NCBI GenBank assembly: GCA_003168295.1
Contig: PMST01000165.1
Location: forward strand, 419 to 9,993
Length of the DNA: 9,575 bases
Reading direction: 5' to 3'
Origin: Actinomycetota bacterium
GTDB lineage: Bacteria > Actinomycetota > Actinomycetes > Streptosporangiales > Streptosporangiaceae
Shown here: one piece after another, positions 1 to 7,311 of the stretch
How the letters are laid out: each line of letters opens with the position of its first letter
Position numbering within the stretch: the stretch's first letter is position 1
Program-made: the position numbers and the translations under genes
The notes under the pieces: generated by a model
Databases searched by the model: none
What the model was told of the DNA's origin: nothing
What the model saw: the letters and a program-made list of their open reading frames with translations, nothing else

Positions 1-1
1 G

Positions 2-1012
2 GTGCTGGCCAAGGCCGGCCAGGAGCTCGCGCTGGACGTCCCGGCGGACGCGACGATAGGCGGGGTGGTCGCCACCGGGACGGCCGGGCCGCGCCGGCTG
101 CGGTACGGCTCCCCGCGCGACCTGCTGATCGGGGTCACCGCGGTACGGGCGGACGGGGTGGTCGCGCACGCGGGCGGCAAGGTGGTCAAGAACGTGGCCG
201 GCTACGACATCGGCAAGCTGCTGGCCGGCTCGCAGGGAACGCTGGCCCTGATCACCGAGGCGACGTTCCGGCTGCATCCGCTGCCGGAGGCGGTGGCGTA
301 CGTGACGGCGGAGTTCGGCCCGGCGCAGCGCGACGCCGCGGCGGCCGCGCTGCAAGCGGCGGCCGCCTCCGCGCTGGTGCCGTCGGCGACCGAACTGGAC
401 TGGCCGCCGGGCTCACCGCAGTCGCCGCGGGCGCTGCGAGTCGGGGTGCTGCTCGAGGGCACCGCGTCCGGAGTGGCGGAACGAGCCAGGCTGATGTCGG
501 AGCTGCTGGCGTCGGCCGGCGGATCACCGGTGGTCGCCGTGGCGGAGGCCGCGCCGCCGCGGTGGGGCCAGCTGCCCTCCCCCAGCACGGTGATCCGGGT
601 GACGTTCTGGGTCGGCAGGCTGGCGGGCGTGCTCGACGCGGTGGCGGCGGCCGGCGCTCACGCCGGGGTCCGGCCCGCGGTGACCGGCTCGGCCGGCGCG
701 GGGGCGCTGTACGCCTGCCTTGATCCGGGCACCGAACACGACACCGCGGTGCGGTTCGTGCGGACGCTTCGCGAGCGGCTGGATTCCGGCGCGTCCGGGG
801 GTCCGGCGGCTTCCGGGGCTCCGGCGGCTTCCCCGGCTTCCGGGGATCCGCGGGGCAGTGTGGTTGTGCTGACCGCGCCCGCGGCGGTGATGGCGGCGGC
901 CGGGGCGTACGGGGTCTACGGGTCGGTCCCCGGCGCGGCCTTGATGCGGGCGATCAAGGACCAGTTCGATCCGGACCACCGGATGTTCCCCGGCCGGCTG
1001 GCGGCCATCTAG
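2..1012 (+). CDS. glcE: Glycolate oxidase FAD-binding subunit GlcE, 5'-truncated by window edge
   Basis: GlcE is the second flavin subunit of the membrane-associated glycolate oxidase complex GlcDEF, which converts glycolate to glyoxylate. The visible 336 residues begin inside the FAD-binding PCMH-type domain. GGVVATGTAG (20-29), the signature GGKVVKNVAGYD (58-69) and GSQGTLALITEATFRLHPLP (76-95) are typical of GlcE. The C-terminus ends with FDPDHRMFPGRL, the usual last motif of this family. The GTG at base 2 is probably internal, because the first part of the FAD domain is missing, so the true start lies upstream of the window. Residues 261-286 are an Ala/Ser/Gly/Pro linker encoded by repetitive GGCTTCC/TCCGG-type DNA (about 781-850). 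The stop TAG is 33 bases before glcF, which indicates one operon. The order fits glcD-glcE-glcF, with glcD expected to the left. Confidence 0.9.
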   Translation: MLAKAGQELALDVPADATIGGVVATGTAGPRRLRYGSPRDLLIGVTAVRADGVVAHAGGKVVKNVAGYDIGKLLAGSQGTLALITEATFRLHPLPEAVAYVTAEFGPAQRDAAAAALQAAAASALVPSATELDWPPGSPQSPRALRVGVLLEGTASGVAERARLMSELLASAGGSPVVAVAEAAPPRWGQLPSPSTVIRVTFWVGRLAGVLDAVAAAGAHAGVRPAVTGSAGAGALYACLDPGTEHDTAVRFVRTLRERLDSGASGGPAASGAPAASPASGDPRGSVVVLTAPAAVMAAAGAYGVYGSVPGAALMRAIKDQFDPDHRMFPGRLAAI

Positions 1013-1045
1013 CGGCCGGTTCACCCCCGTCACGAAAGGCACCAG

Positions 1046-2521
1046 ATGCAGGACGAGAACACGCTACGCGACGTGGCGAAAGACTGCGTGCACTGCGGGT
1101 TCTGCCTGCCGGCCTGTCCCACCTACCAGCTCTGGGCCGAGGAAATGGACTCGCCGCGGGGCCGGATCTACCTGGTGAACCAGATCCTGGACGGCGCCGA
1201 GCTCTCTGACAGCGCGGCCGAGCACTTCGATCGCTGCCTGGGCTGCATGGCCTGCATGACCGCCTGCCCGTCGGGCGTCCAGTACGACCAGCTGATCGAG
1301 GCGGCCCGGGCCTGGACCGAAGAAGCCCGGTCGGGTACGGGCGTGCAGCCTGCTGTGGCAGCACGGGCAGGCGCGGCGGACCTGGATACGGCGGAGCCGG
1401 ATACGGCGCGTCCGGGCGTAGCGGACGTGCGCGGGGCGGATGCCGCCGGGACGGCTTCTGCGGGTCCGGCACCGGACGTGGCGCGCGGGACCCCGGCCGA
1501 AAAGCGACCGGTCCGGGACCGGGCGGCGCGGGCGGCCATCTTTTCCTTGTTCCCTTACCCCCGGCGGCTGCGGGCGCTGACCGCGCCGCTGCGGACGGTG
1601 CAGCGGACCGGGTTTGACCGGCGCCTGGCCGGCAGCACGCTGCCGGGCCGCGTCTCCCCCGCGCTCGGCGCGGCGCTGCGCCTGACTCCTCCGGCCGCGA
1701 CCTGGAGAAAGCTGCCGGAGCGGGTGCCCGCGCTCGGCTCCAGGCGGGCCGTGGTCGGCATGCTCACCGGGTGCGTGCAGTCGGTGTTCTTCCCGCAGGT
1801 GAACGCGTCGACCGCCCGGGTACTCGCGGCGGAGGGCTGCGACGTGATCATCCCGCCCGGGCAGGGCTGCTGTGGCGCGCTGTCGCTGCACTCGGGCCGC
1901 GAAGCCGAGGCGGCGGCGTTCGCCCGCCGCACCATCGCCATGTTCGAGCAGGCCGGGGTGGACGCGATCGTCGTCAACTCGGCCGGCTGCGGCTCGGCGA
2001 TGAAGGAATACGAACGCCTGCTGGCCGGAACGGACCAAGCCGACAACGGGTCGGACTGGCCCAGGCGGGCCGCCGAGATGAGCGGCAAGGTCAGGGATCT
2101 CGCGGAGTTCCTGGCCGACCTCGGGCCGGTGGCGCGGCGGCACCCGCTGTCGGTCACCGCCGCCTACCACGACGCCTGCCACCTGGCGCACGCCCAGGGG
2201 ATCACCAAACAGCCCCGCGAGCTGCTACGCGCGATCCCCGGCCTGAACCTGGTCGAAGTGCCGGACGCGGGTACCTGCTGCGGTTCGGCGGGCGTGTACA
2301 ACCTGCTGCAGCCCGAGGCAGCCAGCGAGCTCGGCGGACGCAAGGCCGAAGCGGTCCTGGCCGCCGAGGCGCCGCTGCTCATCTCCGCCAACCCCGGCTG
2401 CTCGCTGCAGATCGCCTCGGCCCTGGCCCAGCGGGGCGGACACGTCGCGGTCGCGCACACCGCCGAGGTCCTCGACGCATCCATCCGCGGCCTGCCGCTG
2501 AGCGTGCTGGGCATTTCCTGA
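1046..2521 (+). CDS. glcF: Glycolate oxidase iron-sulfur subunit GlcF
   Basis: This subunit passes electrons from the flavin subunits of glycolate oxidase through two [4Fe-4S] clusters. Cluster ligands are clear: C14, C17, C20, C24 (CVHCGFCLPACP) and C64, C67, C70, C74 (CLGCMACMTACP). Two cysteine-rich CCG domains follow: C243, C275-C276 and C315, then C378, C411-C412 and C452. The start ATG is preceded by GAAAGG (1033-1038) at suitable spacing. The 491 residues are longer than the roughly 400-residue GlcF I know from E. coli. The excess is largely a low-complexity Ala/Gly/Asp/Thr/Pro linker at about residues 96-152, between the ferredoxin-like part and the first CCG domain, encoded by imperfect GGATACGGCG-type repeats near 1385-1410. 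A glycerol-3-phosphate dehydrogenase GlpC-type subunit is the main alternative, but the adjacent glcE argues for GlcF. Confidence 0.93.
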   Translation: MQDENTLRDVAKDCVHCGFCLPACPTYQLWAEEMDSPRGRIYLVNQILDGAELSDSAAEHFDRCLGCMACMTACPSGVQYDQLIEAARAWTEEARSGTGVQPAVAARAGAADLDTAEPDTARPGVADVRGADAAGTASAGPAPDVARGTPAEKRPVRDRAARAAIFSLFPYPRRLRALTAPLRTVQRTGFDRRLAGSTLPGRVSPALGAALRLTPPAATWRKLPERVPALGSRRAVVGMLTGCVQSVFFPQVNASTARVLAAEGCDVIIPPGQGCCGALSLHSGREAEAAAFARRTIAMFEQAGVDAIVVNSAGCGSAMKEYERLLAGTDQADNGSDWPRRAAEMSGKVRDLAEFLADLGPVARRHPLSVTAAYHDACHLAHAQGITKQPRELLRAIPGLNLVEVPDAGTCCGSAGVYNLLQPEAASELGGRKAEAVLAAEAPLLISANPGCSLQIASALAQRGGHVAVAHTAEVLDASIRGLPLSVLGIS

Positions 2522-2544
2522 CGCCGGGCACCTTAAGCCCGGCG
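2522..2544 (+). terminator. Hairpin terminator after glcF
   Basis: A perfect 8-bp stem (CGCCGGGC / GCCCGGCG) with a 7-base loop (ACCTTAA) begins at the base after the glcF stop codon. It has no U-tract. GC-rich hairpins without a T run are common candidate terminators in actinomycetes. It could also stabilise the 3' end of the glcEF transcript. Confidence 0.6.
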
Positions 2545-2924
2545 CGGGCCCCGGCAGTTTCTTTGGAGCCCACCCTCCCCGGACCTGGGAAGGAGGGCCG
2601 GCCGCCCACCGCATCTCTGCCGGTCGAGTAGTACGAACCTGCGCAGCACCCACAGAGGTCACAGGGACCACGCAAGCAGCACCAACGCAAAGACCGCTCC
2701 GTTTACCGTGATGGATCGGGGCTCCGTGGCAGAAGTGGTGTATCCCCGTGTCACAGGCCAAGTCCGAACACCGACCGGCGCGGCGGCTCACGATCGAGGC
2801 GACGGTCAGACTCTGAGGTCCGGTCAGCCACCTCGCTGATCCGGGCCGGACACCATCCGGGAAACGGTCAAACAGTAATTAAGGTCCCTAAAATGGGTGT
2901 ATCCGGGAGCCACGGCTACCAGAT

Positions 2925-2987
2925 ATTGCCGGCATGACGGCACATCGTGCCGTGCAATAGCCGGCACAACCGTCCATCGTGCCGGCT
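2925..2987. repeat. Two adjacent hairpins with shared CATCGTGCCG repeat
   Basis: Hairpin 1: ATTGC (2925-2929), a 7-base one-sided bulge, ACGGCAC (2937-2943), loop ATC, then GTGCCGT (2947-2953) continuing into GCAAT (2954-2958), giving 12 pairs. Hairpin 2 starts at the next base: AGCCGGCAC (2959-2967), an 11-base loop, and GTGCCGGCT (2979-2987), a perfect 9-bp stem. The right arms share the direct repeat CATCGTGCCG (2943-2952 and 2975-2984), 32 bases apart. There is no T run on either strand. It could be a bidirectional terminator, a structured RNA or a double operator. The sequence does not decide among these. Confidence 0.6.
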
Positions 2988-3250
2988 GAAAATCCCCGCT
3001 AGGAGCCGGTATTTGGAATTCGTGTGCTAGTAGGTGCGTATGAGGCTCGGGAGCCCCGCCATCCTGCACGCGCAGCGCCCGACCGCGGGCACTGTAACGG
3101 ATGTTGTGGTCCCCGATCCCCGCATCCACCGCCGGGCCGGATCCACCACCCGAAACCCGCCAATGAATACGGTAAGACCGGACAAAGGCGATGCATGGCG
3201 GCGGCTGGAATGGGCCGATGGCGGACCCGGCTGCCTGACGGGTGCTCTAG

Positions 3251-3562
3251 CTAGCTGACGGTGCTGCTTCTCCCTGGAGCGCTCTGCATGCCCCGGCTGC
3301 CGCCCCTCATGTTCTGGTTGCCGCCCTTCATGTTCTGGCAGTTGTGGGTGGGTTTGCTTGGCGCGGACGGCGAGGGAGTCGCGGCCGTGCTCACTGACCC
3401 GGGGTTGACCGCCGTCGTCGTCGCCGATCCTGATGACGATGAGGTCGATGATGCGTGAGTGGTCGCGGCGCTGGCGACAGCGAGGCTGGCACCGAGCCCC
3501 ACGCCCAGCGCGCCGGCTCCGATGGCACTGGCGAGGACTATCTTGCCCAGTCTGGTCTTCAA
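3251..3562 (-). CDS. Small exported Ser/Thr-rich protein with Met-Gly-Asn repeats, function unknown
   Basis: The 103-residue product has a clear Sec signal peptide: basic MKTRLGK, a hydrophobic Ala/Gly/Val/Leu stretch (8-28) and a likely cleavage after A-S-A at residue 32. The mature part is a Ser/Thr/Ala/Pro-rich unstructured segment (about 33-72). A C-terminal tail follows with the repeats CQNMKGGN, QNMRGGS and a degenerate RGMQSAP, holding the only cysteine and three methionines. The start is TTG at 3562. It is chosen because a full AGGAGG (3576-3571) sits 8 bases upstream and no ATG/GTG fits better. It lies 23 bases behind the 195-residue gene, so it is probably the last gene of the katE operon. 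I do not recognise a family. Met/Cys/Asn-rich tails can bind soft metals or act as oxidant sinks, but that is speculation here. Confidence 0.75.
   Translation of the reverse strand: MKTRLGKIVLASAIGAGALGVGLGASLAVASAATTHASSTSSSSGSATTTAVNPGSVSTAATPSPSAPSKPTHNCQNMKGGNQNMRGGSRGMQSAPGRSSTVS
3297..3338 (-). repeat. Two 21-bp tandem repeats inside the exported-protein gene
   Basis: Units 3297-3317 and 3318-3338 match at 19 of 21 bases, with the core GCCGCCC-TCATGTTCTGG in each. On the coding strand they encode the seven-residue repeat QNM(K/R)GG(N/S). A third, degraded unit follows in the coding direction (RGMQSAP). The unit is a multiple of three, so copy number can change without breaking the frame. 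Confidence 0.85.
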
Positions 3563-3585
3563 CGTGTCCGCCTCCTAGCGGTCGG

Positions 3586-4173
3586 TTACGGCCCTAGGCT
3601 CAGCACATCAGCGGCGGCTGCGGCTTCCCTGCGGCAATCGTCTGCTAACCCTCTGACTTGCCCGCCACCGGGCGATTCGGTGACCCGCTCGGCCGCGCGC
3701 ACGCGGAGTTCTTCGAGAACATCGGACTGACGCCGGGCCCGGGAGATGAGCTCGTCCAGCCGTGCGGAGTCCAGCCGCTTGTCACTGTCGGCCAGAACCC
3801 GCAGCGTGCGCCATCCGGCGGCTTTACCCTCAACGCCCAACCGCATCATTTCCAGCTCTTCCAGGTAGCTGAGGGGCGACTTGGTGAGCAGGTGGCCGTT
3901 GAACTTCAGGCGTCCGGCTTTCTCTCCGATCCACGCCGCGTAGACCTTATAACCGCGGACCGGGACGCCGAGGGCACCCATCATGTCCAGGAGTGCGGCG
4001 CGGTCCTGCGCGACCTCGACGGCCAGCCGCTGCAAGGTACCGTCGGCGGGCGCGCCGTGTGAGGCCGCTATACGATGCGCCAGTTCGGTGCCGACGGTCG
4101 CTCCCGCGAGATGATCATTCAGGTAGATGCCGAGCAGGCCGTACCCGGACCGTCTGGATCTCGTGATGGTCAA
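3586..4173 (-). CDS. Conserved-looking helical protein of unknown function, coupled to katE
   Basis: The 195-residue soluble protein shows no signal peptide or membrane span. I do not assign a named function, although the text (YLNDHLAGATVGTELA near 17-31, LGVPVRGYK near 68-76, LGVEGKAAGWRTLR near 112-125) resembles uncharacterised actinobacterial proteins. By eye it forms four amphipathic helices: about 13-38, 45-68, 101-127 and 135-165. Most carry Asp, Glu or His (D20-H21, D57, E105/E106/E108, D139/E141), which recalls a four-helix bundle of ferritin-like or hemerythrin-like shape. This is inference from pattern only. The start is TTG at 4173. AGGAGG (4183-4178) lies inside the last codons of katE, and the start overlaps the katE stop as TTGA. 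Translation is therefore probably coupled to KatE, suggesting a related role or matched amounts. Confidence 0.85.
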   Translation of the reverse strand: MTITRSRRSGYGLLGIYLNDHLAGATVGTELAHRIAASHGAPADGTLQRLAVEVAQDRAALLDMMGALGVPVRGYKVYAAWIGEKAGRLKFNGHLLTKSPLSYLEELEMMRLGVEGKAAGWRTLRVLADSDKRLDSARLDELISRARRQSDVLEELRVRAAERVTESPGGGQVRGLADDCRREAAAAADVLSLGP

Positions 4174-6278
4174 AGCTCCTCCTGGCCGCCAGCTGGCGGT
4201 ACCGCGGAGGCCATCACACGCGCAGCGCGGTCCCAGACCCGGTGCAGGCCGACGGCGGCGGCGAGCTGGCCGGTGAAGGACTTCGCGGCGGAAACGCCTG
4301 TCACCACGCCCGGGCTGTCCGCGGTGATGCCGGCCGCCTCAAGAACCGCCGTGCCGTCGCCCCAGGCCCCGAGAACCTTCGCGTGCCGGAACGCCTCTTG
4401 CAGCAGCAAGACCAGCTTGATGTCGGTGACCGGAGTCGTTTTGGCCGCGACCACGATCGCGTCAAACTCGACGGACCGGGCGGTCAGCAGCGTGCGGTCC
4501 ACGATCACCTCGTGGGTACCGTCGGCAAGCACACCGCCAACCGGCGCGATGACGAGCACGGAGGCACCGAGTTTCTTCGCTGCTTTGCGGAGCTTCTCGA
4601 TTCCGGCGAGGTCCGCGCCTGCATCGGCGATCACGCCGATCTTGCGGCCCGCGATCGGCCCGGGCTCGGTTATCACCTGTGACAGAGCGGATGACAGCAC
4701 CACATCCTGCGCCGGGCGCCCCTTGGGTGCGGGCAGGCCGAGACCGGCCGCGACCTGCGCGCACAGGTCCGCGTCGACGTTGGCGAGCACCTGCAGTTCC
4801 CGCTCCTTGATGGCCTGCTCGTAGCACTTGCCCAGCTCGAAGGTGAACGCCTCGACGATGTGTGCTTGCTCAACCGGCGTCAGGCTGCGGTAGAACATCG
4901 TGGCCTGGGAGTAGTGGTCATCGAATGACGCCGGATTGGCCCGGACCGGCGTGCCCTCGATGCGGCGGGCGACCTGTACATAGCCGCCTTCACCGGCCGT
5001 CACGACCAGGGGCTTGCCGCCGTCGATGCTGTTCGGGCGGTACGGGGCGAGCCCGGTGTGAACCGCGGTCTGGTGCATGCCGTCGCGCAGCATGTCGTTC
5101 ACCGGGCAATGCGGCCGGTTGACCGGGATCTGGGCGAAGTTCGGGCCACCCAGCCGGGTCAGCTGGGTATCGAGGTAGGAAAACAGCCGCGCCTGCATCA
5201 GCGGGTCGTCGGTGACCTCGATGCCCGGCACGAGATGCCCGGTGTGGAAGGCGACCTGCTCGGTTTCGGCGAAGAAATTCGTCGGGTTCCGGTTCAGCGT
5301 CAGCTTGCCGATCAGCTGCACAGGCGCGAGTGCCTCGGGAACGAGCTTGGTGGGGTCGAGCAGGTCGATGCCCTCGAAGCTGTCGCTGCCGTCATCGGGC
5401 ATGACCTGGATGCCGAGTTCGTATTCCAGGAACGCACCGGCCTCGATGCCGTCGGACATGTCCCGGCGGTGAAAGTCGGGGTCGATGCCCGCGGTGATCT
5501 GCGCTTCCTCCCAGACCAGGGAGTGCACCCCGGCCAGCGGCTTCCAGTGGAACTTGACCAGGCTGGTTTCACCGGCCTCGTTGACCAGCCGGAAAGTATG
5601 GACGCCGAAGCCTTCCATGGTCCGGTAGGAGCGCGGGATGCCGCGGTCGCTCATGTTCCACATGACGTGATGGGTGGCTTCGGTATGCAGCGAGACGAAA
5701 TCCCAGAACGTGTCGTGAGCCGACTGGGCTTGCGGGATCTCACGATCCGGATGCGGCTTGGCCGCGTGGATGACGTCGGGAAACTTGATGCCGTCCTGGA
5801 TGAAGAACACCGGGATGTTGTTACCGACCAGGTCGAAGGTGCCCTCGTCGGTGTAGAACTTCACCGCGAACCCGCGGGTGTCCCGGACGGTGTCGGCCGA
5901 GCCGCGCGAACCGAGCACGGTCGAGAACCGGACGAAGACCTCGGTCTGCCTTCCCTCGGCGAGGAACGCGGCCTTCGTCACCGAGGCGGCGGCACCGTAG
6001 GACTCGAAGACGCCGTGCGCGGCGCTGCCCCGCGCGTGGACGACCCGCTCCGGTATACGTTCATGGTCAAAATGGGTGATCTTCTCCCGCAGATGAAAAT
6101 CCTCGAGCAGCGTCGGACCGCGGTCACCGGCCTTCAGCGAGTGATCGGTGTCCGGCAGCCGAAGCCCCTGGGCGGTGGTGAGGGAATCCCCGGCCTGCGC
6201 CCGCCCGGCCCCGTCCGGTGATCCGGTGGGTCCCACATTGGCGGGTGCGCTCTGATCGGCTTTACGTGGTGAAGGCAC
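4170..6278 (-). CDS. katE: Large-subunit (clade 2) monofunctional heme catalase, HPII type
   Basis: The enzyme dismutates hydrogen peroxide to water and oxygen in the cytoplasm. Its 702 residues match the large-subunit class (E. coli HPII has 753). The catalase core spans about 40-500: the distal His is H81 in [12 protein letters not shown], the distal Asn is N154 in [11 protein letters not shown], and the proximal heme ligand is Y368 in [10 protein letters not shown]345 lies 23 residues before Y368, the same spacing as the His392-Tyr415 covalent pair of HPII, and all four sites are offset by 47 from HPII. A flavodoxin-like DJ-1/PfpI domain follows (about 543-690), starting [12 protein letters not shown]. 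As in HPII, no amidotransferase nucleophile is evident. GTG at 6278 is chosen for AGGAG (6287-6283) upstream. It heads a probable operon with the two downstream genes and diverges from the GAF-ANTAR gene. Confidence 0.96.
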   Translation of the reverse strand: MPSPRKADQSAPANVGPTGSPDGAGRAQAGDSLTTAQGLRLPDTDHSLKAGDRGPTLLEDFHLREKITHFDHERIPERVVHARGSAAHGVFESYGAAASVTKAAFLAEGRQTEVFVRFSTVLGSRGSADTVRDTRGFAVKFYTDEGTFDLVGNNIPVFFIQDGIKFPDVIHAAKPHPDREIPQAQSAHDTFWDFVSLHTEATHHVMWNMSDRGIPRSYRTMEGFGVHTFRLVNEAGETSLVKFHWKPLAGVHSLVWEEAQITAGIDPDFHRRDMSDGIEAGAFLEYELGIQVMPDDGSDSFEGIDLLDPTKLVPEALAPVQLIGKLTLNRNPTNFFAETEQVAFHTGHLVPGIEVTDDPLMQARLFSYLDTQLTRLGGPNFAQIPVNRPHCPVNDMLRDGMHQTAVHTGLAPYRPNSIDGGKPLVVTAGEGGYVQVARRIEGTPVRANPASFDDHYSQATMFYRSLTPVEQAHIVEAFTFELGKCYEQAIKERELQVLANVDADLCAQVAAGLGLPAPKGRPAQDVVLSSALSQVITEPGPIAGRKIGVIADAGADLAGIEKLRKAAKKLGASVLVIAPVGGVLADGTHEVIVDRTLLTARSVEFDAIVVAAKTTPVTDIKLVLLLQEAFRHAKVLGAWGDGTAVLEAAGITADSPGVVTGVSAAKSFTGQLAAAVGLHRVWDRAARVMASAVPPAGGQEEL
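4178..4183 (-). promoter_or_regulatory. Shine-Dalgarno inside katE setting the TTG start of the next gene
   Basis: On the minus strand AGGAGG is followed by AGCT and then TTG. The same bases encode the last katE residues (Gln-Glu-Glu-Leu). This decides the TTG start at 4173 and supports translational coupling, with the TTGA overlap at 4173-4170. Confidence 0.75.
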
Positions 6279-6316
6279 AACTCTCCTGTCATAAGACGGC
6301 AGGCGATGGTCTTCAC

Positions 6317-6328
6317 CTCAGCACTGAG
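6317..6328. promoter_or_regulatory. Short inverted repeat upstream of katE
   Basis: CTCAG and CTGAG flank a CA spacer, about 40 bases upstream of the katE start. It is a possible operator or part of the katE leader. It is short, so chance is a real alternative. Confidence 0.3.
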
Positions 6329-6338
6329 CCTACATGCA

Positions 6339-6363
6339 GGTTGACAAGGTCCCGGCCGGGTAG
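6339..6363 (+). promoter_or_regulatory. Candidate general-stress-sigma (SigB-like) promoter for the GAF-ANTAR gene
   Basis: GGTT, 15 bases, then GGGTAG resembles the GNNT-N14-16-GGGTAY pattern known for Streptomyces SigB-type promoters, with a mismatch at the last base. The same spot contains a consensus TTGACA (6341-6346), but no good TATAAT-like hexamer follows at 16-18 bases. The start codon lies 67 bases downstream of the GGGTAG. The prediction is by eye. Confidence 0.35.
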
Positions 6364-6395
6364 TCCCCCGGGACAACGATGTGACGCATCGTCAC
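6363..6395. promoter_or_regulatory. Cluster of palindromes in the divergent katE / GAF-ANTAR region
   Basis: Three inverted repeats sit in 33 bases. GTCCC-CC-GGGAC lies at 6363-6374. ACGATG-TGACG-CATCGT (6376-6392) and GTGACG-CAT-CGTCAC (6381-6395) overlap each other. They lie between the putative promoter and the GAF-ANTAR start, the usual place for a repressor operator. The regulator is not identifiable from the sequence. Confidence 0.45.
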
Positions 6396-6429
6396 CAGGT
6401 CGCCATCCGTCCGCCGGAAGGAGCATGCG

Positions 6430-7251
6430 GTGAATGTCAGCAAACGAGACCCAAGCGAGTTCCAAGATCACCTAGACGACTGCAGTGATCAGACCATCAG
6501 GTCCCTTGACATCATGGCCCGCGCGCTTCGGGTCAAGGATGCCGAGCTGCAGCCCACCCTCGACGTCATTGTGTCCACCGCCGTGAACACGTTGAGCCCG
6601 GCCCGGCACGCCGGTCTCATCATCGTTGCCCACGGAGACCTGGTCCCCCGGGCCACCACGGGCGCCCCACCTCAGCGCCTGGACCGGCTGCAGCAAAAAC
6701 TCGGCGCCGGGCCGTGCGTCGACGCCGCGCAGCAGCAGACCGTCATCCGTATCGAGGACACATGCTCCGATCGACGGTGGCCAGATTTCTGCGCGGAGGC
6801 GGCGGACCTCCGCGTTCGCAGCATGCTCTGCGTCCCGCTGCGGGTCGACGAGCGATGCCTTGGAACATTGAGCCTCTACGCGGAAGACCCGTCAGCTTTT
6901 GACGACCACCATGAGCAAATCACGACCCTGCTGGCCACCCTGGCCGCGCTGGCGCTCGCCGACGCCCAGCGCGCGGACCAGCTGCATACCGCGCTCCGCA
7001 ACCGTGACGTCATCGGCCAGGCCAAGGGCATCCTGATGGAACGCCACCGGATCACGGCCGAGGTGGCCTTCAGCTATCTATCTCAGGCGTCCCAGGCCGT
7101 CAACCTGAAGCTCACCGCCGTGGCCTTGCACCTCGTCGAAACCGGTGAACTGCTCAGCGCCGACCAGGCATCTCCGGCTCAACACACCCAGCCGCCCGTG
7201 ACGCCGGTCGGTCGCGCCGTTGATGGCCGCGCATCGCCGGCTACTCGCTGA
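6430..7251 (+). CDS. GAF-ANTAR domain regulator (probable RNA-binding antiterminator)
   Basis: The 273-residue protein has an N-terminal GAF-type sensor domain (about 25-178; landmarks GAGPCVDAA, RSMLCVPLRV, LGTLSLYAEDP). A C-terminal ANTAR domain follows (about 184-241), with RDVIGQAKGILMERHRITA and SQAVNLKLTAVA typical of the AmiR/NasR family. ANTAR domains bind paired RNA hairpins and prevent transcription termination; the GAF part presumably senses a ligand or redox state. Six cysteines (C18, C96, C112, C121, C134, C143) fall in or near the GAF part. The GTG start at 6430 follows GGAAGGAG (6416-6423) by six bases; the ATG at 6425 meets a stop at once. The tail after 242 is Pro/Thr-rich and looks disordered. 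It diverges from katE, so it may take part in the stress response, but its RNA targets are not visible here. Confidence 0.92.
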   Translation: MNVSKRDPSEFQDHLDDCSDQTIRSLDIMARALRVKDAELQPTLDVIVSTAVNTLSPARHAGLIIVAHGDLVPRATTGAPPQRLDRLQQKLGAGPCVDAAQQQTVIRIEDTCSDRRWPDFCAEAADLRVRSMLCVPLRVDERCLGTLSLYAEDPSAFDDHHEQITTLLATLAALALADAQRADQLHTALRNRDVIGQAKGILMERHRITAEVAFSYLSQASQAVNLKLTAVALHLVETGELLSADQASPAQHTQPPVTPVGRAVDGRASPATR

Positions 7252-7311
7252 GGTCGTACCCGACGGCCGCCGTTAGCCGACGATGCGGCGCATTCTGAGC
7301 TGGGCTCGGGT

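Larger units (their letters stand above)
2522..3250. other. 729-base intergenic region without a convincing gene
   Basis: After the glcF hairpin this stretch holds no ORF that I recognise. The open frames present (for example 2824-3129 on minus and 3034-3258 on plus) have no family motifs and no good ribosome binding site. The DNA around 2865-2900 and 3005-3045 is visibly richer in A/T than the flanking genes. Small direct repeats occur: ATCCGGG at 2839, 2855 and 2901, and GGTCA at 2804, 2822 and 2866. The strongest structure is the pair of hairpins at 2925-2987. It separates two transcription units that run toward each other (glcEF on plus, katE operon on minus), so it could hold terminators, a small RNA or the remains of a lost gene. 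Confidence 0.6.

Noticed and set aside
1064..2191. Long minus-strand frame across glcF
   Set aside because: The plus strand encodes GlcF with complete cluster ligands; the opposite translation is Arg/Gly-rich with no motifs.
2925..2987. Twin hairpins as an ANTAR target RNA
   Set aside because: ANTAR targets are paired hairpins with six-base loops carrying fixed A and G positions; these loops are 3 and 11 bases and do not fit.
2824..3129. 101-codon minus-strand frame in the intergenic gap
   Set aside because: No ribosome site or recognised motif, and it is laid across both hairpins; not supportable as a gene.
3034..3258. 74-codon plus-strand frame before the exported-protein gene
   Set aside because: Composition is unlike a folded protein, no convincing ribosome site, and no recognised family.
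4075..4824. 249-codon plus-strand frame over the end of katE and the start of the next gene
   Set aside because: It crosses two supported minus-strand genes and translates to Ser/Thr/Ala-rich text without motifs.
5058..6221. Long open frame (387 codons) on the plus strand across katE
   Set aside because: It is antisense to a catalase with all its catalytic residues intact; its translation has no family motifs and mirrors high-GC codon bias.
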